A model generated the notes under the pieces. The model saw nothing but the letters and a program-made list of their open reading frames with translations. It did not search any database and was not told the origin of the DNA. Shown piece by piece: positions 48,347 to 57,585 of a stretch of DNA of 64,000 bases. The stretch is taken from the NCBI RefSeq assembly GCF_963678875.1, contig NZ_OY787456.1, positions 558,001-622,000 of the forward strand, read 5' to 3'. The translations under genes were made by a program, and so were the position numbers. The stretch's first letter is position 1. Every line of letters begins with the position of its first letter. This DNA comes from an uncultured Hyphomonas sp. (GTDB lineage: Bacteria > Pseudomonadota > Alphaproteobacteria > Caulobacterales > Hyphomonadaceae).

Positions 48347-49273
48347 TCATGCAGGTTGTGTGAGCGAAGCGCGCTCCAGAAACGGCAGGATTTCCTTCAG
48401 CAGTTCCGGCACAACTTTCTCGGGCAGGTCATGTCCCCACTTGTCGACAATCTTGATCTCTGCACCCGGGACACGCCGGGCGATATCGTGCCCGCCTTCC
48501 GGCGGTATCAGACGATCCATCGCGCCATGCAGCACGAGCGTTGGCTGCTGGATTGTCTCCAGCCGGTCATGCCAGCGCGGCTGGGCCAGCAGGGCTGCAA
48601 ACTGGCGGGCGAGGCCGAGGGGACGATTGGCGCGCTGTACATCCGCAATGGCGGAGGATCGCAGCTCATCGTCCGGGTTACGCAGGTCCGGATGAGACCC
48701 GATGGCGTGGTAGGTGCTGACCGCAAGCTCGCCAATGGCTTCAAGGGTTTCGCTTTCGGGCTCGGCCGTCAGGGCCTCCAGGGCCTCCGGCTCGGTTGGC
48801 GGCAGGTCCGGATCACCCGAAGTGGTCATGACCGGCATCAAAGTGCGAACGCGCTCCGGATGGTTCAGCGCCATCAGCTGAACGATCATGCCGCCCATGG
48901 ACAGGCCGAGCACATCGGCCTTCTCGGCGCCCAGCGCTTCGATCAGCGCGGCGGCATCGGCAGCCATTTCGTCCAGCACGTAAGGCACCTGTTCGTGTAC
49001 CGGCGCCCCCTCGGCGGCGCCCTGCATCAACGCTTCCGCATCTGGCGGCACGATGTCTTCCAGGGATGGATCGTCCACGGCGGTCGTCAGGCCGATGTCT
49101 CGATTGTCGAACACAACCACGCGGCGTCCTGCATCGGCCAGCGCCTGTTTGAAACTGTCCGGCCATTCGGTCATCTGACCCATGTAACCCGAGACGAGCA
49201 GGATCATGGGGTCGTCGGGTGAACCGGTTTCCTCATATTCGATTTCGAGCCCGTTTGCCCTGATACGCGGCAT
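48347..49273 (-). CDS. Alpha/beta hydrolase, tandem copy B
   Basis: Paralogue of copy A with 308 residues. The nucleophile elbow is GLSMGGMIVQLMALNHPERV, the acid is in LHGAMDRLI and the His in DKWGHDLPEKVV. GGAAGGAG lies just upstream; because it abuts ATG 49279, the next ATG at 49273 has the right spacing and matches the start of copy A (MPRIRANG versus MAKIKANG). Copies differ most in the cap region after FDNRDIGLTT, which would alter substrate choice. Confidence 0.92.
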   Translation of the reverse strand: MPRIRANGLEIEYEETGSPDDPMILLVSGYMGQMTEWPDSFKQALADAGRRVVVFDNRDIGLTTAVDDPSLEDIVPPDAEALMQGAAEGAPVHEQVPYVLDEMAADAAALIEALGAEKADVLGLSMGGMIVQLMALNHPERVRTLMPVMTTSGDPDLPPTEPEALEALTAEPESETLEAIGELAVSTYHAIGSHPDLRNPDDELRSSAIADVQRANRPLGLARQFAALLAQPRWHDRLETIQQPTLVLHGAMDRLIPPEGGHDIARRVPGAEIKIVDKWGHDLPEKVVPELLKEILPFLERASLTQPA

Positions 49274-49364
49274 GGTCATCTCCTTCCGGACGTTGATTCC
49301 GGCCCACACTAGGAGGCATGGCTCAAACCTCAAGCATCCCGTCGGGGATTGGGATGAATGTTTT

Positions 49365-49850
49365 TCAATCATCCCCCTGGTTGACGAAAATCAGGATGAT
49401 CGCGCTGGCCGCGTGATACATGAAAGCCCCTTCAAATGAGCCGACACCGACCTGGCTCTGCCACATCTGGAAGAGGGCGGCGCCGAACACCTGGAAAATG
49501 CCGAACCAGACAATCAGCGCCACGCAACAGCCGGCGATGGCCCAGACCTTGGCCGCATTGAATGCACCTGCGTCCGCGCTGACCTGTTTCCACATGTCGA
49601 AGGCGCCCTTGAAGCAAAGCACGCCGACCAGCAATTCGCCCGCCATGATCCCGGCAAGGGCAAGCTTGATCAGGAAGGGAGATGTGATCGCCGGTATGAC
49701 CATGTTCGGATAGGCCGGGCTGTCAGCCTGGCCGAGAACCGCGCCGACTGCCATCTGGGCATATTCCCAGTTCACGGCATTCGAGATGAAATAGAACAGG
49801 CCCTGAAGCCCGACGAGCACGATCAGGACGATCTTGAAATAGCGGATCAT
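49365..49850 (-). CDS. DUF2165 family membrane protein
   Basis: Four-helix membrane protein of 161 residues. Segments: YFKIVLIVLVGLQGLFYFISNAV, ITSPFLIKLALAGIMAGELLVGVLCF, AAKVWAIAGCCVALIVWFGIFQVFG and GAFMYHAASAIILIFV. The pattern and spacing are those of DUF2165, of unknown function. AAGGAGG directly precedes the ATG at 49850, fixing the start. Not obviously linked to the hydrolases. Confidence 0.88.
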   Translation of the reverse strand: MIRYFKIVLIVLVGLQGLFYFISNAVNWEYAQMAVGAVLGQADSPAYPNMVIPAITSPFLIKLALAGIMAGELLVGVLCFKGAFDMWKQVSADAGAFNAAKVWAIAGCCVALIVWFGIFQVFGAALFQMWQSQVGVGSFEGAFMYHAASAIILIFVNQGDD

Positions 49851-49932
49851 GAATTCCTCCTTGGTCCGTGTTGCACCCGCGCACGAGAAGCGCGCGGGGC
49901 CATTCACAAGATCCGCGGGAGGAGACGGTCGG

Positions 49933-51114
49933 CTAGCGGCTGAGCTCTTTCATCGCTTCGTCCAGCCCGCCCAATGTCAGTTCGAACATGCGCTGCGGGC
50001 CGATCAGTTCACGGATCAGCTTGATGGAACCGGTATATTCCCAGGCACCTTCCTTGACCGGGTTCAGCCAGACAAGGTTCGGATAGCGTTCGACAAAGCG
50101 CTGGATCCAGAGGCCGCCGGCCTCCTCGTTCCAATGCTCGACCGAACCGCCGGCATAGGTAATTTCGTACGGGCTCATCGTCGCGTCGCCGACGATGATG
50201 ACCTTGTAGTCCGACGGGTACTTGTTCAGCACATCCCATGTCGGGATGCGATTGTTCATGCGCCGGCGATTGTCCTTCCACAGGCCTTCATAGGGGCAAT
50301 TGTGGAAGTAGTAGTATTCGAGGTTCTTGATCTCTGTGCGTGCCGCAGAGAACAGCTCCTCCATCACGCGTACATAGGGGTCCATCGAGCCGCCGACGTC
50401 CAACAGCAGGAGCACCGACACGGTGTTGCGCTTTTCGGGCCGCATCTCGATATCGAGATAGCCTTTGCGCGCGGTGTTGTTGATCGTGCCATCAAGGTCC
50501 AGTTCGTCCGGCGCGCCCTTGCGGGCCCATTTGCGCAGGCGCTTCATGGCGACCTTGATGTTGCGTGTGCCGAGTTCGACGCTGTCGTCGTAATTCTTGA
50601 ACTCGCGCTTGTCCCACACTTTCACGGCGCGGCGATGGCGGGATTTTTCCTGCCCGACGCGCACGCCTTCCGGATTGTAGCCATTTGCACCGAAGGGGGA
50701 CGTACCGCCGGTGCCAATCCACTTGTTGCCGCCCTCGTGGCGTTTCTTCTGCTCTTCGAGGCGCTGTTTCAGCGTCTCCATCAACTTTTCAAAGCCGCCC
50801 ATGGCCTCGATCTCGTCCATTTCCTCCTTGGTGAGGAACTTCTCGGACATCTTGCGCAGCCATTCTTCCGGCAGGTCCTGAACGTCCACGGCGTCGGCCA
50901 GGGAGTCGAGGCCCTTGAAAACGTGGGAGAACACCTTGTCGAACTTGTCGATATTGCGCTCGTCCTTCACCAGCGCCGCGCGGGAGAGATAGTAGAAGTC
51001 CTCGACATCCATGTCGGTGACTTTCTTGTCCATCGCTTCCATCAGCATCAGGTATTCCTTCAGCGTGACGGGCACTTTTGCGGCGCGCAATTCGTTGAAG
51101 AAGTTGAGGAACAT
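49933..51114 (-). CDS. VWA-containing CoxE-like protein
   Basis: Soluble protein of 393 residues with a von Willebrand factor A domain. The MIDAS motif is LLLLDVGGSMDPY (DxGxS) near residue 233, with the second metal loop at VGDATMSPYE near 310. N-terminal half is helical with a Lys-rich linker. The layout matches CoxE/YehP-type VWA proteins that work with MoxR ATPases to insert metals or assemble complexes. The likely MoxR partner is at 53374, also on the minus strand but three genes away. Confidence 0.9.
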   Translation of the reverse strand: MFLNFFNELRAAKVPVTLKEYLMLMEAMDKKVTDMDVEDFYYLSRAALVKDERNIDKFDKVFSHVFKGLDSLADAVDVQDLPEEWLRKMSEKFLTKEEMDEIEAMGGFEKLMETLKQRLEEQKKRHEGGNKWIGTGGTSPFGANGYNPEGVRVGQEKSRHRRAVKVWDKREFKNYDDSVELGTRNIKVAMKRLRKWARKGAPDELDLDGTINNTARKGYLDIEMRPEKRNTVSVLLLLDVGGSMDPYVRVMEELFSAARTEIKNLEYYYFHNCPYEGLWKDNRRRMNNRIPTWDVLNKYPSDYKVIIVGDATMSPYEITYAGGSVEHWNEEAGGLWIQRFVERYPNLVWLNPVKEGAWEYTGSIKLIRELIGPQRMFELTLGGLDEAMKELSR

Positions 51115-51237
51115 GGGAAATGTCTCACTTTAGCCTGTCATAAACATAGACTGCCTGCCGCCCGCTGTCCAAGCTGACGTCACGCTAACTGTCCGCTCAT
51201 CCTGCGTTCAGCTTCGGGGCGGTAGCTGTGTATCGAC

Positions 51238-51996
51238 ATGATGCGTGTCTCTTTCCTGTTCCTTTCCCTGTTTTTGGCCCTGCTGATGTCCGGGCCGGCG
51301 GCTGTGGCAGACCCCGGCTGCGCCACGGGGAAGGACGAGAAAAGCTGCATGCTTCAGGCGATCTGGGAGGTGGCTGCAGGGTTCCCGGCCGACAAGCGGA
51401 ATCGCCTGATACCCATATTCATGAACACGGTTGCGCTGAGTGGGGACACAGCGCTGCTCGCGGACTGGGAGGGGAGGCTTGGCGGCGAGGCAGCGCCGCC
51501 GACTGAATATCCCGACTATGTCCGCGAGCGGGCGGAGGCCGAGCTGCGGGAAGCTGATTGGAATCGCTTCCTGCAGCGGGCCCAGGCCGGGCTTCCGCCC
51601 TTCAATATCGGCCGGCCGGAGCTGATGGCCGCTGGCGCGCGCCTTGCGCCGGACGTCGCCACCCGCCAGCGCGTGGAGGCGGCCATGTTCGCACTGGCAG
51701 GCCCGCCACAGCCGGGCGCCAGGCCGCTGGAGAATTTCGAACGCGGTGATTTCGGCCATGTGCTGAGCGAGCTGGCGATGGAGAATTGCGATCTTGCCGC
51801 CTTTGATCGTGCTGTCCGGTTGACGGTCGAACCGGAGGGCCTGCGCTATGCTTTCTGGCGCGCCCGGATCACGGGCGGTGCCGGGGCGCTTGCCAGCCGC
51901 GTGAGGGCTGCGGGCGGGCGGGAAGACACCCGGCATGTGCGCGAAGCGATGGAAGGATATGGGGCAATTCTTCAGCGCGGCTACTGTCCGGCTTGA
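51238..51996 (+). CDS. Exported hypothetical protein, 252 residues
   Basis: A Sec signal peptide (MMRVSFLFLSLFLALLMSGPAAVA) precedes a helical, Arg/Glu/Ala-rich mature domain with possible tetratricopeptide-like helices (YVRERAEAELREADWNRFLQRA). Four cysteines in the mature part (CATGKDEKSCM, ENCDL, YCPA) could form disulphides. No family recognised. The start at ATG 51238 or 51241. It is the first of two + strand genes between the VWA and MoxR genes. Confidence 0.7.
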   Translation: MMRVSFLFLSLFLALLMSGPAAVADPGCATGKDEKSCMLQAIWEVAAGFPADKRNRLIPIFMNTVALSGDTALLADWEGRLGGEAAPPTEYPDYVRERAEAELREADWNRFLQRAQAGLPPFNIGRPELMAAGARLAPDVATRQRVEAAMFALAGPPQPGARPLENFERGDFGHVLSELAMENCDLAAFDRAVRLTVEPEGLRYAFWRARITGGAGALASRVRAAGGREDTRHVREAMEGYGAILQRGYCPA

Positions 51997-52041
51997 TCCG
52001 TCGGCCTTTTTGGGAGTAGGCGGGGGCGAGGAAACGCCTGC

Positions 52042-52827
52042 ATGACCGAATTTGACGACAAAGACGATATGGTTCTGGCCGAGCCGACTGACGGAGACCC
52101 GGATGGGGATCCGCCGACGGGGATCTGCGGCAACAAGGAAGTCGGCGCGATCGCGCACCTCTACCGGGCGGAAGTCTACCGCTCGACCGTCTGGCGCCAA
52201 CGTCTGGACCAGACAACGAACTGGGCCGTGATTTCGACCGGCATCGGCCTGTCTGCGGCTTTCGCGTCTGAGCGTGCCTCGCCCTTTCCGATCGTGCTGG
52301 TTGGTGCCCTCTGCATCATGTTCCTGATGCTGGAAGCGCGCCGGTACCGTTTCTTTTATGTCTGGCGCTTCCGCGCGCGTGTTCTGGAAATCGCTTTCTA
52401 TGTGCCGATGCTGCGCGGGGAGGGGGCGAAGATCCCGCTCGACCGGGGCACGGCCCTGTCAGACGACTACGTCAAACCGCAATACCGGATCTCGATGATC
52501 CGTTCGGTCGGCCGGCGCCTGCGCCGCAATTACGGCTGGATCTTTGCCATCCTCGGTGCGGCCTATTTCGCCAAGATCGCCATTCACCCGACCGATGTGG
52601 ACAATTTTGCCCACTTCATGCGCCGGGCGCATATCGGGCCGATTCCGGGTTGGGTCGCGCTGATCTGCGGCGTGGCGTTCCATATCGGCTGGATTTCGCT
52701 CGCCTGGAAAACCTGGCTGGATGAGCGCACCGACAAGACCAAGATGGCGGATTTCCTCAAAAGCCGCGAAGACGTCAATTTCCGCCCGCCGACCAAGGGC
52801 GTCACGCCCATGAAGGCAGACGACTAG
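52042..52827 (+). CDS. DUF2270 family membrane protein
   Basis: Protein of 261 residues with two or three pairs of hydrophobic segments (WAVISTGIGLSAAFASER; PIVLVGALCIMFLML; WIFAILGAAYFAKIAI; WVALICGVAFHIGWISLAW). The motif HLYRAEVYRSTVWRQRLDQTTNWA near residue 39-62 and LEARRYRFFYVWRFRARVLE match DUF2270. The long acidic N-terminus and Lys-rich C-terminus are cytoplasmic. Function unknown. Confidence 0.88.
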   Translation: MTEFDDKDDMVLAEPTDGDPDGDPPTGICGNKEVGAIAHLYRAEVYRSTVWRQRLDQTTNWAVISTGIGLSAAFASERASPFPIVLVGALCIMFLMLEARRYRFFYVWRFRARVLEIAFYVPMLRGEGAKIPLDRGTALSDDYVKPQYRISMIRSVGRRLRRNYGWIFAILGAAYFAKIAIHPTDVDNFAHFMRRAHIGPIPGWVALICGVAFHIGWISLAWKTWLDERTDKTKMADFLKSREDVNFRPPTKGVTPMKADD

Positions 52828-52887
52828 AGGCGATCCAGGATCGGGCTCTGGTATTGCACCAGCCGCCCCGGTTTGCCGCTGGCAAAA

Positions 52888-53352
52888 TCAGCCCAGCAGT
52901 TCCGCCCTGGCGTCCGCCGCAGCGTCCTTGCATTCCTGGGGCGCGGTATCGAAGGTCGAATACTTGAACCGGCTGAACTGGTAGTCCCGGTCTTTCTCCA
53001 TGGACGGAATCCAGCGGTGATCGGGCGCGATTTCCTGCATCTTCATGTAGTCGACCACGGCACATTGAGGATAGGCCCAAGCATCGTCGCGTACATAGTT
53101 CCCGCGCAGGAACCCACGATCATAGTAGGCTTCGGCCCGCTGGCTGTCCGTCAGGTCGTCACGGGCGATGAGGGCGGTCAGGGCAGCTTCGCGCTTCGGT
53201 TGGGTTGCCTCGCCCCGGGCAGCCTTGCGAAGGACCGTAAAGGCTTCGTCGCTGAGCATTGCGGGGGCGGGCGCCTCAGGTTCCGGTGCGGATGCACAAG
53301 CCGCAAGCCCTGCTGCGAGAAGCAGAGCTGCAAAAGTCGATCTGATTGTCAT
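52888..53352 (-). CDS. Predicted lipoprotein, 154 residues
   Basis: Lipoprotein signal MTIRSTFAALLLAAGLAAC with lipobox LAAC, then a Pro/Ala/Glu-rich spacer (APEPEAPAPA) and a helical domain that resembles a single tetratricopeptide repeat (DSQRAEAYYDRGFLRGNYVR). Likely outer-membrane-anchored and facing the periplasm. It ends 60 bases after the DUF2270 gene on the opposite strand, and its start lies 21 bases from the MoxR stop, so it may share the MoxR transcript. Confidence 0.78.
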   Translation of the reverse strand: MTIRSTFAALLLAAGLAACASAPEPEAPAPAMLSDEAFTVLRKAARGEATQPKREAALTALIARDDLTDSQRAEAYYDRGFLRGNYVRDDAWAYPQCAVVDYMKMQEIAPDHRWIPSMEKDRDYQFSRFKYSTFDTAPQECKDAAADARAELLG

Positions 53353-53373
53353 TTCGTCCCCCCTTGAATGAAC

Positions 53374-54252
53374 TCAGCCGCCCGCTGGGCCGCGGCGGCC
53401 ACCGCCGGGGCCGTCCTGGCGGCGGGCGAGGAAGGCGAGGCGTTCGAAGAGCGCGATGTCCTGCTCGTTCTTGAGGAGGGCACCGTGCAGCGGCGGGGTG
53501 AGCCGTTCCGGGTCTTTCTCACGCAGGGTTTCGAGGTCGATATCCTCGTTCATCAGCAGTTTCAGCCAGTCGAGCAGTTCGCTGGTCGACGGCTTCTTCT
53601 TCACGCCCGGCAGTTCGCGCATGGCGTAGAAGGTTGTCAGTGCGTCCTTCACCAGCTTCTGCTTGATGCCCGGATAGTGGACATCGATGATTTCCTGCAT
53701 CGTGTCTTCGTCCGGGAACTTGATGAAGTGGAAGAAGCAGCGGCGCAGGAAGGCGTCTGGCAGCTCTTTCTCATTGTTCGAGGTGATGATCACGATCGGG
53801 CGCTGCTTCGCCTTCACCGTTTCGTCGGTCTCGTAGACATAGAACTCCATCCGGTCGAGCTCCTGCAGGAGGTCGTTCGGGAATTCGATGTCGGCCTTGT
53901 CGATCTCGTCGATCAGCAGGACCGGGCGCTTGTCGGCGGCGAACGCCTCCCACAGCTTGCCCTTCTTGATGTAGTTGGACACGTCCTTGGCGCGTTCTTC
54001 ACCCATCTGGCCGTCGCGCAGGCGGGACACGGCGTCATATTCGTAGAGGCCTTGGTTTGCCTTGGTGGTGGACTTGATGTGCCATTCGATCAGCTCGCAG
54101 CCGAGGGCCTTGGCCACTTCCACGGCCAGCACCGTCTTGCCGGTGCCGGGTTCGCCCTTGATCAGCAGCGGGCGCTCCAGAGCGATGGCGGCGTTGACGG
54201 CGATGCGCAGGTCGTCAGTTGCCACATAGTTTTCAGTGCCTTCGAAACGCAT
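53374..54252 (-). CDS. MoxR-family AAA+ ATPase
   Basis: Chaperone-like ATPase of 292 residues. Walker A is GEPGTGKTVLA (residues about 33-43), Walker B LLIDEIDKAD near 113-122, sensor 1 IITSNNEKELPDAF and arginine finger region FLRRCFFHF near 165-180. MoxR proteins act with VWA-domain partners to insert cofactors or remodel complexes. The CoxE-like VWA protein at 49933 is the natural partner; three genes separate them. The Gly-rich C-terminus ends in GPGGGRRGPAGG. Confidence 0.95.
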   Translation of the reverse strand: MRFEGTENYVATDDLRIAVNAAIALERPLLIKGEPGTGKTVLAVEVAKALGCELIEWHIKSTTKANQGLYEYDAVSRLRDGQMGEERAKDVSNYIKKGKLWEAFAADKRPVLLIDEIDKADIEFPNDLLQELDRMEFYVYETDETVKAKQRPIVIITSNNEKELPDAFLRRCFFHFIKFPDEDTMQEIIDVHYPGIKQKLVKDALTTFYAMRELPGVKKKPSTSELLDWLKLLMNEDIDLETLREKDPERLTPPLHGALLKNEQDIALFERLAFLARRQDGPGGGRRGPAGG

Positions 54253-54653
54253 GGGTATCCCGTCCTTATCTGTCTTTCGTTCACAATAAGGGGTGCCCTG
54301 ACAGGGGCAAGCTCTGACGTGGCGGGAGGTGTATTCCGCACCGCAGCACGGGTTTCATTTTTCGCGCCTCACGGCCTGTGGTAAACAGGTTCTGCCATGC
54401 GCACGACCGCAGTGTCTCATGCTTCAGCGGAGTGCCGCACCGGTCCGGGCAGGTCCAACCCCGTTGGGTCGGGACAGGCCCGGGCCGATGCAGGACTTAT
54501 GATCCAGAACCCTGCCGGGAATCGCGCGCATGGCACCTTTCCATGCAGGCTGGGAGAGGGCTCGCGCCAACCTGGAAAGTTCGTGAACCGGCAATCAAGC
54601 GTTAACGCCTTCCTGCGATTCTTTGCGAAATTCGCCGCATTGGATCTGGAACC
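54253..54653. other. Gap upstream of flbT without a supported gene
   Basis: This 401-base gap separates the divergent MoxR and flbT genes. An open frame from 54397 has no binding site and atypical composition. GTTAAC occurs at 54600-54605, a half-site-like word for CtrA, but the paired TTAA expected seven bases away is absent. I see no terminator or RNA gene. Confidence 0.5.
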
Positions 54654-55040
54654 ATGCCTCTGAAACTGTCGCTCAAGCCGGGTGAAACGTTCGTCGTGAA
54701 TGGCGCCGTCGTACGCAATGGCGACCGCCGGGGCGTGCTGTTGCTGGAGAACCAGGCCCGCGTTCTGCGTGAAAAGGACATCCTCCATCCGAGCGATGCG
54801 ACGACGCCGGCCGCGCGTGCCTATTTCAGCGTCATGCAGATGTACCTGCTGGGTGAGGCTGACGGGCCAACCTATTCGCAGGCTGCCGAAGCGCTCGCCA
54901 CTCTGCTGGCCGCCAGCGAAACCGAAGAATCCCGCGCCGCTGTGCTCGACATTTCCGCAGATGTGGCCTGCTCCAACCTTTACCGCGCCCTCAGCCGGTG
55001 CCGGCGCCTGCTGGCTGACGGCGAAGGGGCGGCGGCCTGA
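54654..55040 (+). CDS. flbT: Flagellar biosynthesis repressor FlbT
   Basis: Post-transcriptional regulator of flagellin in Caulobacter relatives; it binds the 5' leader of flagellin mRNA and lowers its stability or translation. The 128-residue sequence carries the family pattern: LKLSLKPGETFVVNGAVVRNGDRRGVLLLENQARVLREKDI and YFSVMQMYLLGE, then a C-terminal helical part. Flagellin genes and flaF are not in this window. Its stop overlaps the start of the next small gene (TGATG), so the two are coupled. Confidence 0.92.
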   Translation: MPLKLSLKPGETFVVNGAVVRNGDRRGVLLLENQARVLREKDILHPSDATTPAARAYFSVMQMYLLGEADGPTYSQAAEALATLLAASETEESRAAVLDISADVACSNLYRALSRCRRLLADGEGAAA

Positions 55041-55351
55041 TGCCGGACGGCTCCGCGATGCGCGCGCACCCCGCTCCTGACGCCAAGCCCCTGGGCCTGG
55101 ACGAAGCGATCCGCCTGCTGGAAGCCGGCGAAGGGCAGGATGTCTGCGTCGATCTCGGCGATGGCCGGCTTGCGCGGGCCGACGGACCGCGCGGGTCGGA
55201 AGGCCTGCTTCAGCGCCTGCGCGGCCACAAGATGATGCTGGCACTGGCTTCCGGTGCTGCAGACCTGTCGCGGTTTACCGCCAGCCCCCGTTCGCTGACA
55301 ATTGCACCGGGCGTGCAGGAAATCCTCGACGCAACGACCCATAGGGACTAG
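55040..55351 (+). CDS. Hypothetical protein coupled to flbT
   Basis: Soluble protein of 103 residues, opening LDEAIRLLEAGEGQDVCVDLGDGRLARADGP and ending in a Thr/Asp tail. It is not FlaF by sequence. The start at 55040 lies within the flbT stop codon, which strongly suggests it is a real gene of the flbT operon. No family recognised; a flagellar link is by position only. Confidence 0.6.
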   Translation: MPDGSAMRAHPAPDAKPLGLDEAIRLLEAGEGQDVCVDLGDGRLARADGPRGSEGLLQRLRGHKMMLALASGAADLSRFTASPRSLTIAPGVQEILDATTHRD

Positions 55352-55361
55352 AGCGCCGCGC

Positions 55362-56012
55362 ATGAGCGCAGAACTCCTCTCTCTCTTCACGGCAAGCTTT
55401 GTCACCTTCTTCGTCCTGATCGACTCGCTGGGCGTTGCACCCATGTTCGCGACCCTGACGGCGCGCGGGGATGCGGCTTACCGCAGGCAGATGGCGTTCA
55501 AGTCGATCTTTGTGGCTGCGGTGATCATCTTCGCCTTTGCCTTTGGCGGCGCCTGGCTGATGGATGCGATGCACATTTCCATCGATGCTTTCCGGGCGGC
55601 GGGTGGGGTGCTCCTGTTCCTGATCGCGCTCGACATGGTGTTCGAGAAACGGACCGAACGCCGTGAGCATCGCACCGAAGAACATCTCGGCCAGCACGAG
55701 ACGGACCCGGAGCCGGACGATGTGTCCGTCTTCCCGCTCGGCATTCCGATGATTGCCGGTCCGGGCTCCATCGCGACGGCGATGTTCTACATGTCCGATG
55801 CGGACAACTGGATGGAAAAGGGCGTGATTCTCGCCGCCATCGGCCTGAACCTGCTGCTGACGCTGGTGATCTTTCTCGCCGCCGGCCCGCTTGTGCGCAT
55901 GCTGGGGGCGAGCGTGGCCGGGGCGCTGACGCGGATTCTGGGCGTGGTGCTCGCGGCCCTGTCCATTCAGCTGCTGATCGACGGCATCAAAGGCGCATTC
56001 AATCTGGGTTGA
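55362..56012 (+). CDS. MarC family membrane protein
   Basis: Six-helix protein of 216 residues of the MarC/UPF0056 family. The first helix region FVTFFVLIDSLGVAPMFATLTA, the central GGVLLFLIALDMVF and VFPLGIPMIAGPGSIATAMFYM are hallmark blocks. A His/Glu-rich loop (REHRTEEHLGQHETD) separates helices 3 and 4. The biochemical function is unknown; an early link to multiple antibiotic resistance has not held up. It starts 10 bases after the preceding stop and probably shares that transcript. Confidence 0.93.
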   Translation: MSAELLSLFTASFVTFFVLIDSLGVAPMFATLTARGDAAYRRQMAFKSIFVAAVIIFAFAFGGAWLMDAMHISIDAFRAAGGVLLFLIALDMVFEKRTERREHRTEEHLGQHETDPEPDDVSVFPLGIPMIAGPGSIATAMFYMSDADNWMEKGVILAAIGLNLLLTLVIFLAAGPLVRMLGASVAGALTRILGVVLAALSIQLLIDGIKGAFNLG

Positions 56013-56041
56013 GGCAGCCGCCTCCGCAAATTTCGGAAACG

Positions 56042-57325
56042 TCAGGCGCCCATCGGCTCCAGTTTTTTCCGTTTCCGGATATTCCGGCGGAAGGTCGACC
56101 AGGTCACAAAGATCAGGGCGAGGCCTGCGGCGGTCATGCCCATCACCTGCAGCACCATCTGGAGCGTCCAGCGGACCCCCGTATCGGCTATGCGCAGGGC
56201 GTTGGCGCCCGATTGCTTGACGAGGGCGACGGCTCGGTCTCCGCCGGCTTCTGCGATCAGGCGGACGCGGCGAAGGTCTGAAGAGTCTTCCACCCGCTCG
56301 ATCAGGGTCACGGCGGCGCCGGGGCTGGTCAGCGTGCCGATCCGGTCGATCTGAACAAGATCGCTCTCCAGCCGCTGCAGGCCGCGGGCATCGATGGAGT
56401 CCACAAAAGCGGCCTTTACGCGTTCGGTGCGGACATCGATTGTGGCCAGTTCGCCGAGCGCTTCTTCCAGGGCAGGGCGCAGATCGCTGTCTGGCAGGGC
56501 GTCGTTGACCCGGTCGGCGAGGTAATCCTGGAAGTCTTCCGTCAGGCGCCGTGAGCGCAAGGCGGATTTGAGGATCGAGGCAGCGCGGATATTTGCATCG
56601 GACAGGCCGTCGGCCGTTTCCGCTTCAAGCAGGCCGATGGCCGTGATCTTCAGCGCGATTTCGTCCATCCGGTCACCGCGGAGCCAGCGTTCGGAATTCT
56701 CCGCAAGGTCCTGGAAGGTGCCAAGCAGGCGGAAACGGGTATCTGTTGCCGCGCGCTCGGAGGATACTTCGATTTCGGGGCCGCCCTGGTTTTCGGTTTC
56801 AGCCTCGGCGACGTCGGCGGACTCCTCCGGTGCATCGACGAGGCCCGACTGGACCTCGACCACACGTTCGGAAACCTGCGCTTCCTCGTATTTCAGGCTG
56901 ATTGCGGTGGGCAGCTTGCGGAGGGCAGCGGCGGTCAGCCGGTCGTCCGCCCGGTCCAGCCTTTCGGCATCTGCGGCGACCATCAGTTCCTTGACGTCCT
57001 TGCGTTCCAGCATCTGGGGCGCGGCGAGCAGGAACCCGTGTGCGGCGGCGACATCCCGCTCGCTCAACTCCCGGTCGACAACATCATACCAGAATTCGTA
57101 ACGGTCTGCCGGGTTGCGCGGCGCGAAGGAGGCGAAGGCCTCATCCATGTTCTTCCGGGTCTGGTCGATGGCCTCGATTCCGGGGGAATCGGAGAAGGCA
57201 GAGCCTGAAAAAGCTGCCCCCAGCACCTGTGCTCCGATCACCGGAAGCAGGATGAGCATGGAGTTAAAAACGACAGCCTGCATCCAGCCCGAGGTTTTTT
57301 CAGTGCTTTTCCGGCGTCGGGCCAT
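56042..57325 (-). CDS. Large hypothetical protein with two end-membrane segments
   Basis: Protein of 427 residues. A hydrophobic helix near residues 17-41 (VFNSMLILLPVIGAQVLGAAF) and another near 385-408 (WTLQMVLQVMGMTAAGLALIFV) flank a long acidic, helical domain, so the bulk probably lies on the periplasmic side with both ends inside. The central part (residues 130-200) is Glu-rich and low-complexity. No family recognised. It converges on marC and is divergent from dksA. Confidence 0.72.
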   Translation of the reverse strand: MARRRKSTEKTSGWMQAVVFNSMLILLPVIGAQVLGAAFSGSAFSDSPGIEAIDQTRKNMDEAFASFAPRNPADRYEFWYDVVDRELSERDVAAAHGFLLAAPQMLERKDVKELMVAADAERLDRADDRLTAAALRKLPTAISLKYEEAQVSERVVEVQSGLVDAPEESADVAEAETENQGGPEIEVSSERAATDTRFRLLGTFQDLAENSERWLRGDRMDEIALKITAIGLLEAETADGLSDANIRAASILKSALRSRRLTEDFQDYLADRVNDALPDSDLRPALEEALGELATIDVRTERVKAAFVDSIDARGLQRLESDLVQIDRIGTLTSPGAAVTLIERVEDSSDLRRVRLIAEAGGDRAVALVKQSGANALRIADTGVRWTLQMVLQVMGMTAAGLALIFVTWSTFRRNIRKRKKLEPMGA

Positions 57326-57527
57326 GAACGCTGAAACCGTTGTAAAAGCTGTACGATGGGCGAGTTTTCATAGAGCGCGGGAGGGAAGGAAAGATCAAGT
57401 CCCGGCCTGCATATTGCGGTGTATTCCCGGGATCGGACCAGCGCGGGTTGGTCACAATTTCACGACAATTCGGGGTTATTGGCTCACGCGCCTGAAAAAG
57501 CGGACGAAATTTACACAGTTTTGCCGA

Positions 57528-57556
57528 TTGCGATGAATCGCCTGCGGCTTTATATC
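57528..57556 (+). promoter_or_regulatory. Predicted promoter of dksA
   Basis: TTGCGA (57528-57533) and TATATC (57551-57556) are 17 bases apart; each matches four of six consensus bases. Transcription would start near 57563, upstream of AGGTG and the ATG at 57586. Confidence 0.45.
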
Positions 57557-57585
57557 CCGGCCAAGTTTGAATGAGGTGTCCTGCG

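Noticed and set aside
54530..54560. Sigma-54-type promoter TGGCAC...TGCA upstream of flbT
   Set aside because: The GG and GC elements are 11 rather than 10 bases apart, which sigma-54 does not tolerate well.
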